A stretch of DNA of 64,000 nt, taken from an uncultured Myxococcaceae bacterium. Lineage in GTDB: Bacteria > Myxococcota_A > Polyangia > Polyangiales > Ga0077539. The notes beneath the pieces were generated by a model that did no database searches, was not told the DNA's origin, and saw only the letters and a list, made by a program, of their open reading frames with translations. A program made the position numbers and the translations under genes. The stretch is taken from NCBI GenBank assembly GCA_945952225.1, contig CAMFHP010000023.1:19855-83854 (forward strand), read 5' to 3'. Numbering within the stretch: position 1 is the stretch's first letter; the number at the start of each line of letters is the position of its first letter. Shown here in pieces: positions 55,690 to 64,000 of this stretch.

Positions 55690-56883
55690 ATGCGCTCCGA
55701 CCCGCCTGCTCCGCGCACCCTCTGGTGCCTCGACCCCTCCGTTCGCTACCTGAACCACGGCTCCTTCGGGGCCACGCCGCGCCCCGTGCTCGACGCGCAG
55801 CAGCGCCTCCGCGAACGCATGGAACACAACCCCATGCAGTTCTTCGTGCGCGACTGGGAGGCCCTCTGCGACGGCGCCCGCGACGCGCTCGGCGCCTTTC
55901 TCCGCGCGTCCTCCGACGACCTCGCGTTCGTGCCCAACGCCACCGCGGGCGTGAACACCGCCCTGCGCGCGCTCGCCCTCGCGCCCGGCGACGAGCTCCT
56001 CGTGACCGACCACGAGTACAACGCCTGCGCGAACGCCCTCGACGCCGTCGCCGACCGCGCCGGAGCCCGCGTGGTGCGCGTGCGCGTGCCCTTTCCCCTC
56101 CGCGGCGACGACGACGTGATCGAGCCCATCATGGCCCGCGTCACCGACCGCACGCGGCTGCTGCTCATCGACCATGTGACCAGCCAGTCGGGCCTCATCC
56201 TCCCCGTCGAGCGCCTGGTGCCGATGCTCCGCGCACGCGGTGTCGAGACCCTCGTCGACGGAGCCCACGCGCCGGGCATGCTCCCCCTCGACCTCGATGC
56301 GCTCGGCGCGGCCTTCTACACGGGCAATCTGCACAAGTGGGTGTGCGCCCCCAAGGGCGCCGCGTTCCTCTACGTGCGCCGCGATCTGCAGCCCGCGGTG
56401 CGCCCCCTCGCGATCAGCCACGGCGCCAACTCGCGCCGCACCGACCGCTCGCGCTTCCGCCTCGAAGCCGACTGGACGGGCACCGCCGACCCCACGGCCT
56501 TCCTCGCCGTGCCCGACGCGCTGCGCGTGATGGGCGAGCTCTTCCCCGGCGGATGGACGGCCCTCCGCGCGCACAACCACGACCTCGCGATTCGCGCGCG
56601 CGACCTGCTCTGCGCGGCCCTCGATGTTGAAGCACCCGCGCCCGATTCGATGCTCGGCTCCATGGCCGCCGTCGAACTCCCCGCGCGCCTCGTGACCCCC
56701 GACGTGCCCCCCACCGCGGTGATGGACCCGTTCCAGGCCTGGCTCTTCAAGGCCCACCGCATCGAGGCGCCGGTGACCGCGTGGCCCGAGGCGTCGCGCC
56801 GTGTGCTGCGCGTCTCGGCGCAGGCCTACAACACCCTCGACGACTACGTGGCGCTCGCCGACGCGCTCCGCGAGGCGCGGTAG
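55690..56883 (+). CDS. Class V aminotransferase / isopenicillin-N epimerase-like enzyme
   Basis: 397 residues from ATG 55690. Class V PLP fold: YLNHGSFGATPRPVL at the start, FVPNATAGVNTALRAL, DGAHAPGMLPLDLD and the Schiff-base lysine in GNLHKWVCAPKG. It resembles CefD-like epimerases and cysteine-desulfurase relatives; most such proteins in non-producers have unknown substrates, and no beta-lactam genes are here. It is divergent from the amylase and overlaps the convergent agmatinase gene by 40 bases. Confidence 0.88.
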   Translation: MRSDPPAPRTLWCLDPSVRYLNHGSFGATPRPVLDAQQRLRERMEHNPMQFFVRDWEALCDGARDALGAFLRASSDDLAFVPNATAGVNTALRALALAPGDELLVTDHEYNACANALDAVADRAGARVVRVRVPFPLRGDDDVIEPIMARVTDRTRLLLIDHVTSQSGLILPVERLVPMLRARGVETLVDGAHAPGMLPLDLDALGAAFYTGNLHKWVCAPKGAAFLYVRRDLQPAVRPLAISHGANSRRTDRSRFRLEADWTGTADPTAFLAVPDALRVMGELFPGGWTALRAHNHDLAIRARDLLCAALDVEAPAPDSMLGSMAAVELPARLVTPDVPPTAVMDPFQAWLFKAHRIEAPVTAWPEASRRVLRVSAQAYNTLDDYVALADALREAR

Positions 56884-57812
56884 CTCGCGACGGCCGCGAG
56901 GGTCTCCGCGAGCACGTTGGCCGCGAGGAGCGACGTGATCCCGTTGAGGTCGAGATCGGGCGAGACCTCCATCACGTCGCAGCCCACGACGCGGAGGTGT
57001 CGCGTGGCGCGCACGAGGGCGAGGGCCTGCCACGAGAAGATGCCGCCCGGCACCGGCGTGCCCGTGCCCGGGGCCATGCTCGGGTCCACCGCGTCGACGT
57101 CGAAGGACACGTAGAAGGGCCTCTCACACGCGAGATCGGCGATGCGCGCGATCACCGCGTCGAGGTTCCGATGCACCTGCTCGGCGCTCACGATGGTGAA
57201 GCCCGCGTCGCGCGCGAAGGTGAGGTCGTCGCGCGTGCCGAAGGGGCCGCGAATGCCGATCTGGAGCACCTCCTTCGGGCGCAGGAGACCCTCTTCGACG
57301 GCGTTGCGAAACACCGTGCCGTGGTGCGGATCCACACCCCACGCGGGGCCGTAGGTGTCGGAGTGGGCGTCGAAGTGCACGAGCCCGAGCGGCCCGTGAA
57401 CCTTCGCGAGGGCGCGCAGCACGCCGAGCGAGCACGTGTGGTCGCCGCCCACGAACGCGGGGATCGCACCCGCCGCGGCGATCTCGTGGGCCCGCGCTTC
57501 GATCGCGTCGAGGGAGCGCGCGACGCTCATGGGGATGCACGCCACGTCGCCGCCGTCGGCGCAGCGGAGGTGGTCGAAGAGGTCGAGGCCCGCGTCGGGG
57601 TGAAAGCCTCGGGTGAGGGCGCTGGCCGTGCGAACGCCGCGCGGACCGAAGCGCGCGCCGGGGCGAAAGCTCGTGCCGCCGTCGAAGGGCGCGCCCACGA
57701 TCATCGCGTCGACGTCGCGCGGGTCGTCGTGGAGCGGGAGTCGCAGAAAGGTGCTCACGCCCGCGAAGCGGGGCACCACACGCGGAGACACGGGGCGGAA
57801 GTCGTCGCTCAT
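56844..57812 (-). CDS. speB: Agmatinase-type ureohydrolase
   Basis: 322 residues from ATG 57812. Binuclear-manganese ureohydrolase with all metal-ligand motifs: GGDHT, HFDAHSD and SFDVDAVDP. IVGAPFDGGTSFRPGARFGP near 55 is the substrate-loop region typical of agmatinases rather than arginases. It hydrolyses agmatine to putrescine and urea; guanidinobutyrase or similar activity is possible. No arginine decarboxylase is adjacent, though a group II decarboxylase lies 6 kb away. The last 13 codons overlap the convergent aminotransferase. Confidence 0.9.
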   Translation of the reverse strand: MSDDFRPVSPRVVPRFAGVSTFLRLPLHDDPRDVDAMIVGAPFDGGTSFRPGARFGPRGVRTASALTRGFHPDAGLDLFDHLRCADGGDVACIPMSVARSLDAIEARAHEIAAAGAIPAFVGGDHTCSLGVLRALAKVHGPLGLVHFDAHSDTYGPAWGVDPHHGTVFRNAVEEGLLRPKEVLQIGIRGPFGTRDDLTFARDAGFTIVSAEQVHRNLDAVIARIADLACERPFYVSFDVDAVDPSMAPGTGTPVPGGIFSWQALALVRATRHLRVVGCDVMEVSPDLDLNGITSLLAANVLAETLAAVASYRASRSASASAT

Positions 57813-57919
57813 CGCAACGCGGGAGCCTAGGGCCGACGGGGCGGCGCTGAGAACCCCGCGCGTTCGGCACGCGAAGCCTCTGGTCACGGGGCCCTCGGTG
57901 CCTCCATGCTACGTGGCCG

Positions 57920-58999
57920 ATGCCCGCGCGGCCGACGACTCCAGCGAACCTCCGCGCGCTCCTCGCGCACCTGCGATTCACCCTCACGCGCATGGGCCGA
58001 CCCCCGCGGCGGCTGCGCTTCACGCGCGAGGGCAAGATCTTCGTGGGCGTCACCATCGGCGTGGGCTTCGCCGCGGTGAACACGGGCAACAACCTGCTCT
58101 ACCTCGTGCTGGGGCTGCTGCTCTCGCTGGTGATCCTCTCGGGCGTGCTGTCGGAGATCGCGCTGCGGGGGCTGGAGTTTCGCCGCAAGCTCCCGCGCCG
58201 CGCCTACGCGGGCACGTCGACGCTCATCGAGATCGAGGTGCACAACGCGAAGCGCTACGCGCCGAGCTACTCCATCGAGGTCGAAGACCGCATCGAGGGG
58301 CGGCGCACCGACAAGCGCTGCTACTTCCTGAAGGTCAGCGCGGGGGCGCGGCAGACGGCGGCGTACCGACGGGTGGCGCCCGTGCGCGGTGTGGAGCGCT
58401 ACCTGTGTCTTCGCGTGGCGACGCGCTTTCCCTTCGGGCTCTTCGAGAAGTGGCGCGAGGTCGACATGCCCGAGGAGCAGGTGGTGTACCCCTCGCCGAT
58501 GCGCACGCTCCACGGCGCGCCGCCCGCGCTCGCCCAGGGCGATCTCATCACCCGCGAGGAGCGCGGAACCGGCGAGGTCGACGGCGTGCGCGAGCTCGTC
58601 GAGGGAGACCCCCTGCGCGACATCCACTGGCCCAAGACCGCGGCGCTCGACCGGCCCATCGCCCGCGAGCGACGCCGCGAGGGCGCCCGCGCCGTGCGCA
58701 TCGACGTGGCCAACGGACCCGACGGAACGAGCCCCTCGCGCGAGTCGCTGGCGCGCATCGAAGACGAGATCCGACGGGTGGCGTGGGTGGCGCTCCAGGC
58801 GCTCCGTGACGGGGCCGTGGTGCACCTCGTGGCCGAGCGCGTGCGGGCCGAGATGCCGAAGGCGGTCACCGCGCGGCCGTCGTCGCAGGCGGCCGATCGG
58901 GTGCTGTCGTTCCTCGCGCTGCTGCCGCCCGAGCCCGCGGTGCCCGAGGAGCCCGCCGAGGGGAGCGCGCCCGTCGTGGTGAAGGAGGGCGCGGCGTGA
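57920..58999 (+). CDS. DUF58 membrane protein
   Basis: 359 residues from ATG 57920; ATG 57992 is an in-frame alternative. Two close membrane helices (about 40-80, with the conserved NTGNNLLYLVLGLLLS) precede a soluble domain carrying the DUF58 signature GEVDGVRELVEGDPLRDIHW. DUF58 proteins usually sit with MoxR ATPases, VWA proteins and transglutaminases. Here only the transglutaminase is present, coupled by GTGA; no moxR gene is visible upstream. Confidence 0.92.
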   Translation: MPARPTTPANLRALLAHLRFTLTRMGRPPRRLRFTREGKIFVGVTIGVGFAAVNTGNNLLYLVLGLLLSLVILSGVLSEIALRGLEFRRKLPRRAYAGTSTLIEIEVHNAKRYAPSYSIEVEDRIEGRRTDKRCYFLKVSAGARQTAAYRRVAPVRGVERYLCLRVATRFPFGLFEKWREVDMPEEQVVYPSPMRTLHGAPPALAQGDLITREERGTGEVDGVRELVEGDPLRDIHWPKTAALDRPIARERRREGARAVRIDVANGPDGTSPSRESLARIEDEIRRVAWVALQALRDGAVVHLVAERVRAEMPKAVTARPSSQAADRVLSFLALLPPEPAVPEEPAEGSAPVVVKEGAA

Positions 59000-61203
59000 G
59001 GTTCTCGCAGGTGCACAAGTTCTCGGCGTACACGCTGGCCGTGCTGGGCCTCGTGGCGCTGGGCTCCGGCGGAGAGCTTCCGACGAGCAGCGTGGCGGTC
59101 ATCGCCCTGGGCGTGTGCGTGACCTGGTTCGCCGAGGGCGACCTGCTCGCGAGCGAGCGCTACCACAAGGGCTGGAACGTCGCGATCGTCGCGGCCTTCG
59201 TGGTGCAGTGCGCGCGCTACGTGTTCTTCGACGCCGAGCTCCTGCTCGCGATCGTCGAGTTCGCCTCGCTGCTCCAGATCATGAAGCTCGCCACGCGGCG
59301 CAGCGCGCGCGACTACCAGCAGATCACCGTGCTCGCGCTCCTTCAGCTCATCGCGGCGACGGTGCTCGGCGGCGGTCTCTCCTACGCGCTGTGCTTCTTC
59401 GGCTTCGTGGTGGCGACCCCGTGGGCCATGACGCTCGGTCACCTGCGCCGCGAGATCGAGGGCAACTACCTCGCCGACGCGCGCGCGGGTCGTGCGGGCG
59501 TGCCCATCGACGTGGCGCGCATCCTCCGGTCGCGGCGCGTGGTGGGGCCGGGTCTGCTCGTCGGATCGTCGCTGCTCGCGCTGCCGATCTTTCTACTCAC
59601 CGCGGTGATCTTCGTGATGTTCCCGCGCATCGGGCTCGGGATCCTCTCGGTGCGCACGCGCGGTGAGAACGCCGTGGCGGGCTTCGGCGCGACCGTCGAC
59701 CTCCGGGGTCACGGCACCATTCGCAACGACCCCACGATCGTGCTGCGCGTCGAGCCCTCGGACCTCGGCCTCGAACCGCCGCCGCTGCGCACCTTCCGCC
59801 TCCGCGGCGCGAGCTTCGACCGCTACACGGGCCGCGGCTGGACGCGCTCGGACCCCAACCGCGCCGACGCCGTGCGCGTCGAGCGCGCGGGCAATCACTA
59901 CACCCTCCTCCGCATGCCCCGCGTGGGCTCGGACCAGACCTTCCGCATCACCCTCGACCCCCTCGATCCGCCCGTGGTGCCCATTCTCGAAGGCGCCGTG
60001 GGGCTCCAGATCGACGCGCGCTTTCAGGCCGGCGTGGCGCGCTACCCCGACCTCACCGTCGACCGCGACGACGGCGTGCGCTACCCGAGCGGCGACGAGA
60101 CGGGGCTCACGTACGTGACCTTCGTGGGGCCGCACACGCACGCCACGTCGATCTCGCGGAGGCTCCTCGGCGAGCGCCCCGAGCGCTTTCACGCGCGCTA
60201 CACGCAGCTACCGCCCGACCTCTCGCCGCGCGTGGCCGACCTCGCCGCCGAGATCGTGCGCGGCACGCACGGCTCCCTCGAAGCGGCGCGCGCCGTGGAG
60301 CGACACCTCTCGCAGCGCTACCGCTACACCCTGCGTCTGGAGAGCGGCGCGGCGCAGAACCCCCTCGAAGATTTTCTCTTCCGCTCGCGCGCGGGGCACT
60401 GCGAGTACTTCTCGACGGCGATGGCCGTGCTGCTCCGCACGCAGGGCGTCGAGACGCGCAACGTGACGGGCTTTCTCGGCGGCACCTACAACCGTTACGG
60501 ACGCTTCTACGAAGTGCACCAGGGCGACGCGCACTCGTGGGTCGAGGTGTGGGACCCGCAGCAGGGATGGGTGACCTTCGATCCGACGCCCGCCGTGGGC
60601 GGACCGGGCACGTACCGCTCGGGCGTGCTCGCCGAGGTCGACGCGATGATCGAGGCCGCGCGCGTGCGCTGGCGTCGCTACGTCGTCGACTTCGACCTCA
60701 AAGACCAGACCCGCATCGCGCAGGAGGTCTGGCAGTACTACGTCGCCCATCGGCGCCCGCGCGCGTCGGGCCCTGCGGCGTCGGCGCGTCGCGGTGGCGC
60801 GTCGCCGTCGCTCCCGCTGCGCGGTGTGGTGGTGGTGGGCGGATTCGCCCTCGCGATGGCCGTGCTGCTCTGGCAGATCCGCCAGTGGCAGACGGCGCGG
60901 CGCGGCGATGCCCTCGGCCCTCGCACCCCCGCGGTGCGCGACGCGCAGGAGCTCGCGCGCGCCCTCGACGACGCCCTCTCGACGCGCGGAACGTCGCGCC
61001 CGTCGAGCCGCTCGCCGCTGGCCTTCGCGCGCGATCTGGAGCGTCGGCGTGACCCCTTCGCGCCCCTCGCGCTGCGGGTGGCCCAGCGGTACATGGCCGC
61101 GCGCTACGGCGACGAGGCCCTCACGGCGGCGGAGCTCGACGCGCTCCGGGCCGCGCTTCGGGCTGCGGTGCAGCCCACCCCCACGGAGAACGCTGCGACA
61201 TGA
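58996..61203 (+). CDS. Membrane transglutaminase-like protein (DUF3488 / TgpA type)
   Basis: 735 residues from GTG 58996, overlapping the DUF58 stop. About six membrane helices (1-210) form the DUF3488 part. The papain-like transglutaminase core has catalytic Cys near 469 (AGHCEYFSTAM), His near 513 (DAHSWVEVW) and Asp near 528 (TFDPTPAVG). A further membrane helix lies at about 610-630 and a DUF4129-like tail ends the protein. The catalytic domain faces the periplasm. TgpA of Pseudomonas is essential; the substrate is unknown. It is joined by ATGA to gpmI. Confidence 0.94.
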   Translation: MRFSQVHKFSAYTLAVLGLVALGSGGELPTSSVAVIALGVCVTWFAEGDLLASERYHKGWNVAIVAAFVVQCARYVFFDAELLLAIVEFASLLQIMKLATRRSARDYQQITVLALLQLIAATVLGGGLSYALCFFGFVVATPWAMTLGHLRREIEGNYLADARAGRAGVPIDVARILRSRRVVGPGLLVGSSLLALPIFLLTAVIFVMFPRIGLGILSVRTRGENAVAGFGATVDLRGHGTIRNDPTIVLRVEPSDLGLEPPPLRTFRLRGASFDRYTGRGWTRSDPNRADAVRVERAGNHYTLLRMPRVGSDQTFRITLDPLDPPVVPILEGAVGLQIDARFQAGVARYPDLTVDRDDGVRYPSGDETGLTYVTFVGPHTHATSISRRLLGERPERFHARYTQLPPDLSPRVADLAAEIVRGTHGSLEAARAVERHLSQRYRYTLRLESGAAQNPLEDFLFRSRAGHCEYFSTAMAVLLRTQGVETRNVTGFLGGTYNRYGRFYEVHQGDAHSWVEVWDPQQGWVTFDPTPAVGGPGTYRSGVLAEVDAMIEAARVRWRRYVVDFDLKDQTRIAQEVWQYYVAHRRPRASGPAASARRGGASPSLPLRGVVVVGGFALAMAVLLWQIRQWQTARRGDALGPRTPAVRDAQELARALDDALSTRGTSRPSSRSPLAFARDLERRRDPFAPLALRVAQRYMAARYGDEALTAAELDALRAALRAAVQPTPTENAAT

Positions 61204-62747
61204 CTGCCTTCCACGGAACGCGTCCGAAGCCGATGGTGCTGGTGATCCTCGACGGCTTCGGCGAGCGCGCGGACCGCGACGCCAACGCGGTGCTGATGGC
61301 GCGCACGCCCAACCTCACGCGGCTGAGCGAGCGCTTCGCCACGACGCTCATCTCCGCGAGCGGACCCGACGTGGGACTGCCCCCCGGGCAGATGGGCAAC
61401 AGCGAGGTGGGGCACCTGAACTTCGGCGCCGGACGCATCGCGCAGATGGACATCTCGCGCATCGACGTGGCCGTGGCCGACGGGAGCCTCGCGAAGAACC
61501 CGGTGATCGGCGACGTGGTGACGCGCGCGAAGTCGAATGGCGGCGCGGTGCATCTGCTCGGGCTCGTCTCCAACGGCGGCGTGCACAGCTCGCTGGAGCA
61601 CCTTCTCGCGCTCATCGACACGGTGTCGGCCGCGGGCGTCGGGGTGAAGGTGCACGCGTTTCTCGACGGCCGCGACACGCCTCCGCGGAGCGCCGAAGAG
61701 TTCCTCGCGCGCCTCGACGGTCACCTCCGCGGACGCGGCGAGATCGCGACGCTCTCGGGCCGCTACTACGCCATGGACCGCGACCAGCGCTGGGAGCGCG
61801 TCGAGCGCGCGTGGAAGGCCATCGTGAACGCCGACGCCCCGCGCGTGGCGACGTGGCGCGAGGCCCTCGCGGCTTCGTACCAGCGCGGCCAGGGCGACGA
61901 GTTCGTGGAGCCCTGCGTGCTGGGTGACTACACGGGTCTGGCCCACGCGCGCGACACGGCGTTGTTCTTCAACTTCCGCCCCGACCGCGCGCGCGAAATC
62001 TCGCTCGCGCTCACCGCGCAGGAGTTCAGCTTCTTCGACCGCGGCGCGCCCCGTCGCTTCGCCGAGTACGCGTGCATGACCCAGTACGACCCGACGCTGG
62101 CGTTGCCCGTGGCGTACCCGAAGGTGAGCTATCCCGACCTGTTTCCCGAGGTGGTGTCGGCGGCGGGCCTGGGGCAGTTCCGGTGCGCGGAGACCGAGAA
62201 GTACGCGCACGTGACCTACTTCTTCAACGGCGGCCGCGAGGCGCCCTACGCGGGCGAGGAGCGCAAGCTGATCCCGAGTCCGCGCGACGTGGCGACCTAC
62301 GACAAGAAGCCCGAGATGAGCGCGCCCGAGGTGACGCTGGCGACGGTCGAAGCGATCCGCAGCGGCCGCTACGACTTCGTGCTGGTGAACTACGCGAACC
62401 CCGACATGGTGGGCCACACGGGCGTGCTCGACGCGGCCATCACGGCGGTCGAGACCGTCGACCGCGGCATCGGCGAGCTCACGCGCGCGGTGCTCGACAT
62501 GGGCGGCGCGATGATCGTCACGGCCGACCACGGCAACTGCGAGACGATGATCGACCCGGTGACGCACCAGCCCCACACGGCGCACACGCTGAACCCGGTT
62601 CCGCTGTGGCTCGTGCGCGGCGAAGACGACGGCCGCAAGGTGGCCCTGCACCACGGACGCATCTGCGACGTGGCGCCCACGATGCTCGCGATGATGGGAT
62701 TGCGTCAGCCCGACGCGATGACCGGCCGCTCGCTCTTCGGCCGCTGA
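61200..62747 (+). CDS. gpmI: Cofactor-independent phosphoglycerate mutase
   Basis: 515 residues from ATG 61200, which shares four bases (ATGA) with the upstream stop. Alkaline-phosphatase fold: VLVILDGFGERADRDANAV (first metal Asp), catalytic Ser in GQMGNSEVGHLN, FLDGRDTPPRSA, FFNFRPDRAREIS, NYANPDMVGHTG and TADHGNCE (metal ligands). It interconverts 3- and 2-phosphoglycerate in glycolysis. The length is standard. A glycolytic gene at the end of a DUF58-transglutaminase unit is an unusual operon mix. Confidence 0.97.
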   Translation: MTAFHGTRPKPMVLVILDGFGERADRDANAVLMARTPNLTRLSERFATTLISASGPDVGLPPGQMGNSEVGHLNFGAGRIAQMDISRIDVAVADGSLAKNPVIGDVVTRAKSNGGAVHLLGLVSNGGVHSSLEHLLALIDTVSAAGVGVKVHAFLDGRDTPPRSAEEFLARLDGHLRGRGEIATLSGRYYAMDRDQRWERVERAWKAIVNADAPRVATWREALAASYQRGQGDEFVEPCVLGDYTGLAHARDTALFFNFRPDRAREISLALTAQEFSFFDRGAPRRFAEYACMTQYDPTLALPVAYPKVSYPDLFPEVVSAAGLGQFRCAETEKYAHVTYFFNGGREAPYAGEERKLIPSPRDVATYDKKPEMSAPEVTLATVEAIRSGRYDFVLVNYANPDMVGHTGVLDAAITAVETVDRGIGELTRAVLDMGGAMIVTADHGNCETMIDPVTHQPHTAHTLNPVPLWLVRGEDDGRKVALHHGRICDVAPTMLAMMGLRQPDAMTGRSLFGR

Positions 62748-62754
62748 GCGCGCG

Positions 62755-62771
62755 CACGCTCCGTCAGCGTG
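62755..62771. terminator. Small hairpin between convergent genes
   Basis: Six-base arms (cacgct / agcgtg) around the loop ccgtc lie in the 28 bases between the gpmI stop and the stop of the small membrane gene. No T-run follows on either strand, so this is a weak candidate for a shared terminator. Confidence 0.25.
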
Positions 62772-62775
62772 GAGG

Positions 62776-63009
62776 CTACGAGCCCGCCTGCACGAGCGCG
62801 TTGCGCACGAAGCCGTACACGAAGGTGAACACGAAGAAGTTCAGCGCGAGCACCACGATGCGCAGCGCGATCGGCGCCGTCTTCATGAAGGTGCGCACCA
62901 CGCCTTCGGGCGCTTCGATCTTCTGCGCACGGAGGTAGAGCGCCGCGATGCCCATGCCGGGCATCGTCGAGACCAGGGCCACGCTGAACAGCACGAGCAC
63001 GCGCATCAT
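62776..63009 (-). CDS. Small hypothetical membrane protein
   Basis: 77 residues from ATG 63009, preceded by GGAG nine bases away. In-frame starts at 63066 and 63078 would add about 20 residues without features. Two hydrophobic segments (VLVLFSVALVSTMPGMGIAAL and LRIVVLALNFFVFTFVYGF) flank a short loop with an acidic/basic mix (RAQKIEAPEGVVRTFMK). I do not recognise it. It lies 76 bases after the start of the unrecognised gene's stop on the same strand, so both may be cotranscribed. Confidence 0.62.
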   Translation of the reverse strand: MMRVLVLFSVALVSTMPGMGIAALYLRAQKIEAPEGVVRTFMKTAPIALRIVVLALNFFVFTFVYGFVRNALVQAGS

Positions 63010-63085
63010 CGGGAGCGACTCCGTCGAGAGGGACGGCGCTCCGAGTACCACCCCCGGGCCACCCATGGCGATGGCCACGCGGGGG

Positions 63086-63811
63086 CTACTTCGTCGGATC
63101 CTCGCTGCGCTTCGCCGCCTGGCGCTTGCGGGCGTCGCGCTCCTCCTGCTGCTGCGCGGCGAGCTCGACCTCGTAGGGCCCCAGCACCGCGCGACGCAGC
63201 TCGGCGTCGTCTTCGTGGAGCGCCGTGACCTTCACCGCCAGCCGCGTGAGGGCCGCGTGAAAATCCTCGGCGTCGGTGCTCAGCGCGCGCCCGTCGCTCG
63301 ACCGCACGGCCCGCTGGTACGGATCGAGGTGCGCCACGAGGTGCGCCACCGCCCAGTCGATGCCCAGGCGCCGCACGCACGCCGTCGCCTCGCGGTCCGT
63401 CGTGAGCACCTCGGCGAGGTCGCGCATCGCCTTGTGCTGGTCCGACATCGAGAGGTCGATGATCGCCTTCGCCCGCTGCGGAAACACCCGCTGCCGCAAC
63501 GTCATCGCATCGGCCTTCTTCGCCAGCGCCTCCGTCGACGGACGCACCACGCGGTCGTTCGCGACGCCCTCCATCGCCAGCAGCATGTCCTCGAAGTTGC
63601 TCAGCACCGAGTCCGTGGTCGTGTCGATCAGCAGCGGCGACACCTCGGCCGCCGTGTCGAGGGGGGCGCCCTTCTGCACCGCCGCTTCGAGCGCGCCACG
63701 CACATCCGCGTGGAGCGTGCGCACGAACGCCCGGTCGTCGTGCAGGGCCTTCAGCGCGCGCGCAACGCGCCGCAGTCGGGGAATCGTCAGACGGTTCAGC
63801 TCGATCAACAT
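63086..63811 (-). CDS. Hypothetical helical protein
   Basis: 241 residues from ATG 63811. I do not recognise it. Almost all of it is predicted helical and charged (LTIPRLRRVARALKALHD, AKAIIDLSMSDQHKAMRDL, YEVELAAQQQEERDARKRQ). There is no signal peptide, membrane segment or Cys motif. The C-terminal 25 residues are highly charged. It may form a unit with the small membrane gene downstream on the same strand. The 106 bases upstream hold no recognised site. Confidence 0.72.
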   Translation of the reverse strand: MLIELNRLTIPRLRRVARALKALHDDRAFVRTLHADVRGALEAAVQKGAPLDTAAEVSPLLIDTTTDSVLSNFEDMLLAMEGVANDRVVRPSTEALAKKADAMTLRQRVFPQRAKAIIDLSMSDQHKAMRDLAEVLTTDREATACVRRLGIDWAVAHLVAHLDPYQRAVRSSDGRALSTDAEDFHAALTRLAVKVTALHEDDAELRRAVLGPYEVELAAQQQEERDARKRQAAKRSEDPTK

Positions 63812-63917
63812 GGTTCCCTCCGCGAGGCGCTGTCGTTGCGCGTCGTGCGCACCGTGACAGACCTCACGCCCAGACTACCGCGGAGCCCGCGCGGCGCGCG
63901 AGGTCCAATCGCCAGGG

Positions 63918-64000
63918 CGCACGCGGAGGATGGTGCCCGTACCGTGCGGCGCGTGCGGGAGACGGTGCGCGTACCGGTCGGCGCGTGCGGGAGACGGTGC
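63918..64000. repeat. 32-bp tandem repeat at the right edge
   Basis: The unit begins cgcgtgcgggagacggtgc and runs through gcgtaccg. Copies start at 63918, 63950 and 63982: the first diverges (21 of 27 bases match), the next two are nearly identical, and the last is cut by the window end. The period is exactly 32. The array probably continues beyond the window. It lies upstream of the last gene on the minus strand. Confidence 0.8.

Noticed and set aside
63918..64000. CRISPR array
   Set aside because: The 32-base units abut without unique spacers.

Overview
The window is about 70% GC or more, packed with genes on both strands, and free of rRNA, tRNA, CRISPR, insertion sequences or phage genes. 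Several features point to a myxobacterium (Myxococcota, Polyangia-like): a TonB-like protein with an AgmX/PglI-type C-terminus, a Ser/Thr kinase with an HRDLSPQN catalytic loop, a sigma-54 activator, TPR and HEAT proteins, menaquinone synthesis, and many GTG starts. The family or genus is not decided by the sequence; the lineage is inference from gene content and base composition.

Left part (1-16.7 kb). The edge cuts a BtuF-like binding protein. Then come a CoA-type Nudix hydrolase, DNA topoisomerase III, a ComF phosphoribosyltransferase, and a minus-strand ABC / HlyD / TolC export operon whose ATPase has degenerate motifs. These are followed by glgC, a PQQ-type beta-propeller lipoprotein, serS, and the menaquinone operon menF-menD-menH.

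Middle part (16.7-38.7 kb). A sensor-less sigma-54 activator lies just upstream of menF. A coiled-coil/zinc-ribbon protein is divergent from a slipin operon. Then follow a TPR secretory protein, the translation-apparatus methyltransferases prmA-rsmE, a MshEN-GAF-HEAT protein, tatB-tatC, two polytopic membrane proteins, a cytochrome P450, a DUF1295 reductase-like membrane protein, a Ser/Thr kinase fused to a PstS-like domain, and the proton-translocating transhydrogenase pntA-pntB.

Right part (38.7-64 kb). It holds a beta-barrel candidate, an aldo/keto-reductase-fold protein that seems to lack the catalytic tetrad, and a lid-less Hsp70-like ATPase divergent from a 1,659-residue tail-anchored protein with a long coiled coil and eight CxxC motifs. 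Then come a hybrid histidine kinase, a PLP decarboxylase, a small basic protein, the AgmX-like protein, a secreted GH13 amylase with a partner lipoprotein, a class V aminotransferase, an agmatinase-type ureohydrolase, a DUF58-transglutaminase-gpmI operon, and two unrecognised genes. A 32-bp tandem repeat runs off the right edge.

Two architectural habits recur. Operon partners are joined by a four-base GTGA stop/start overlap (seven cases, plus one ATGA). Convergent genes often overlap at their 3' ends (five cases). The most promising undescribed system is the divergent Hsp70-like / giant zinc-finger tail-anchored pair at 40.4-47.1 kb.
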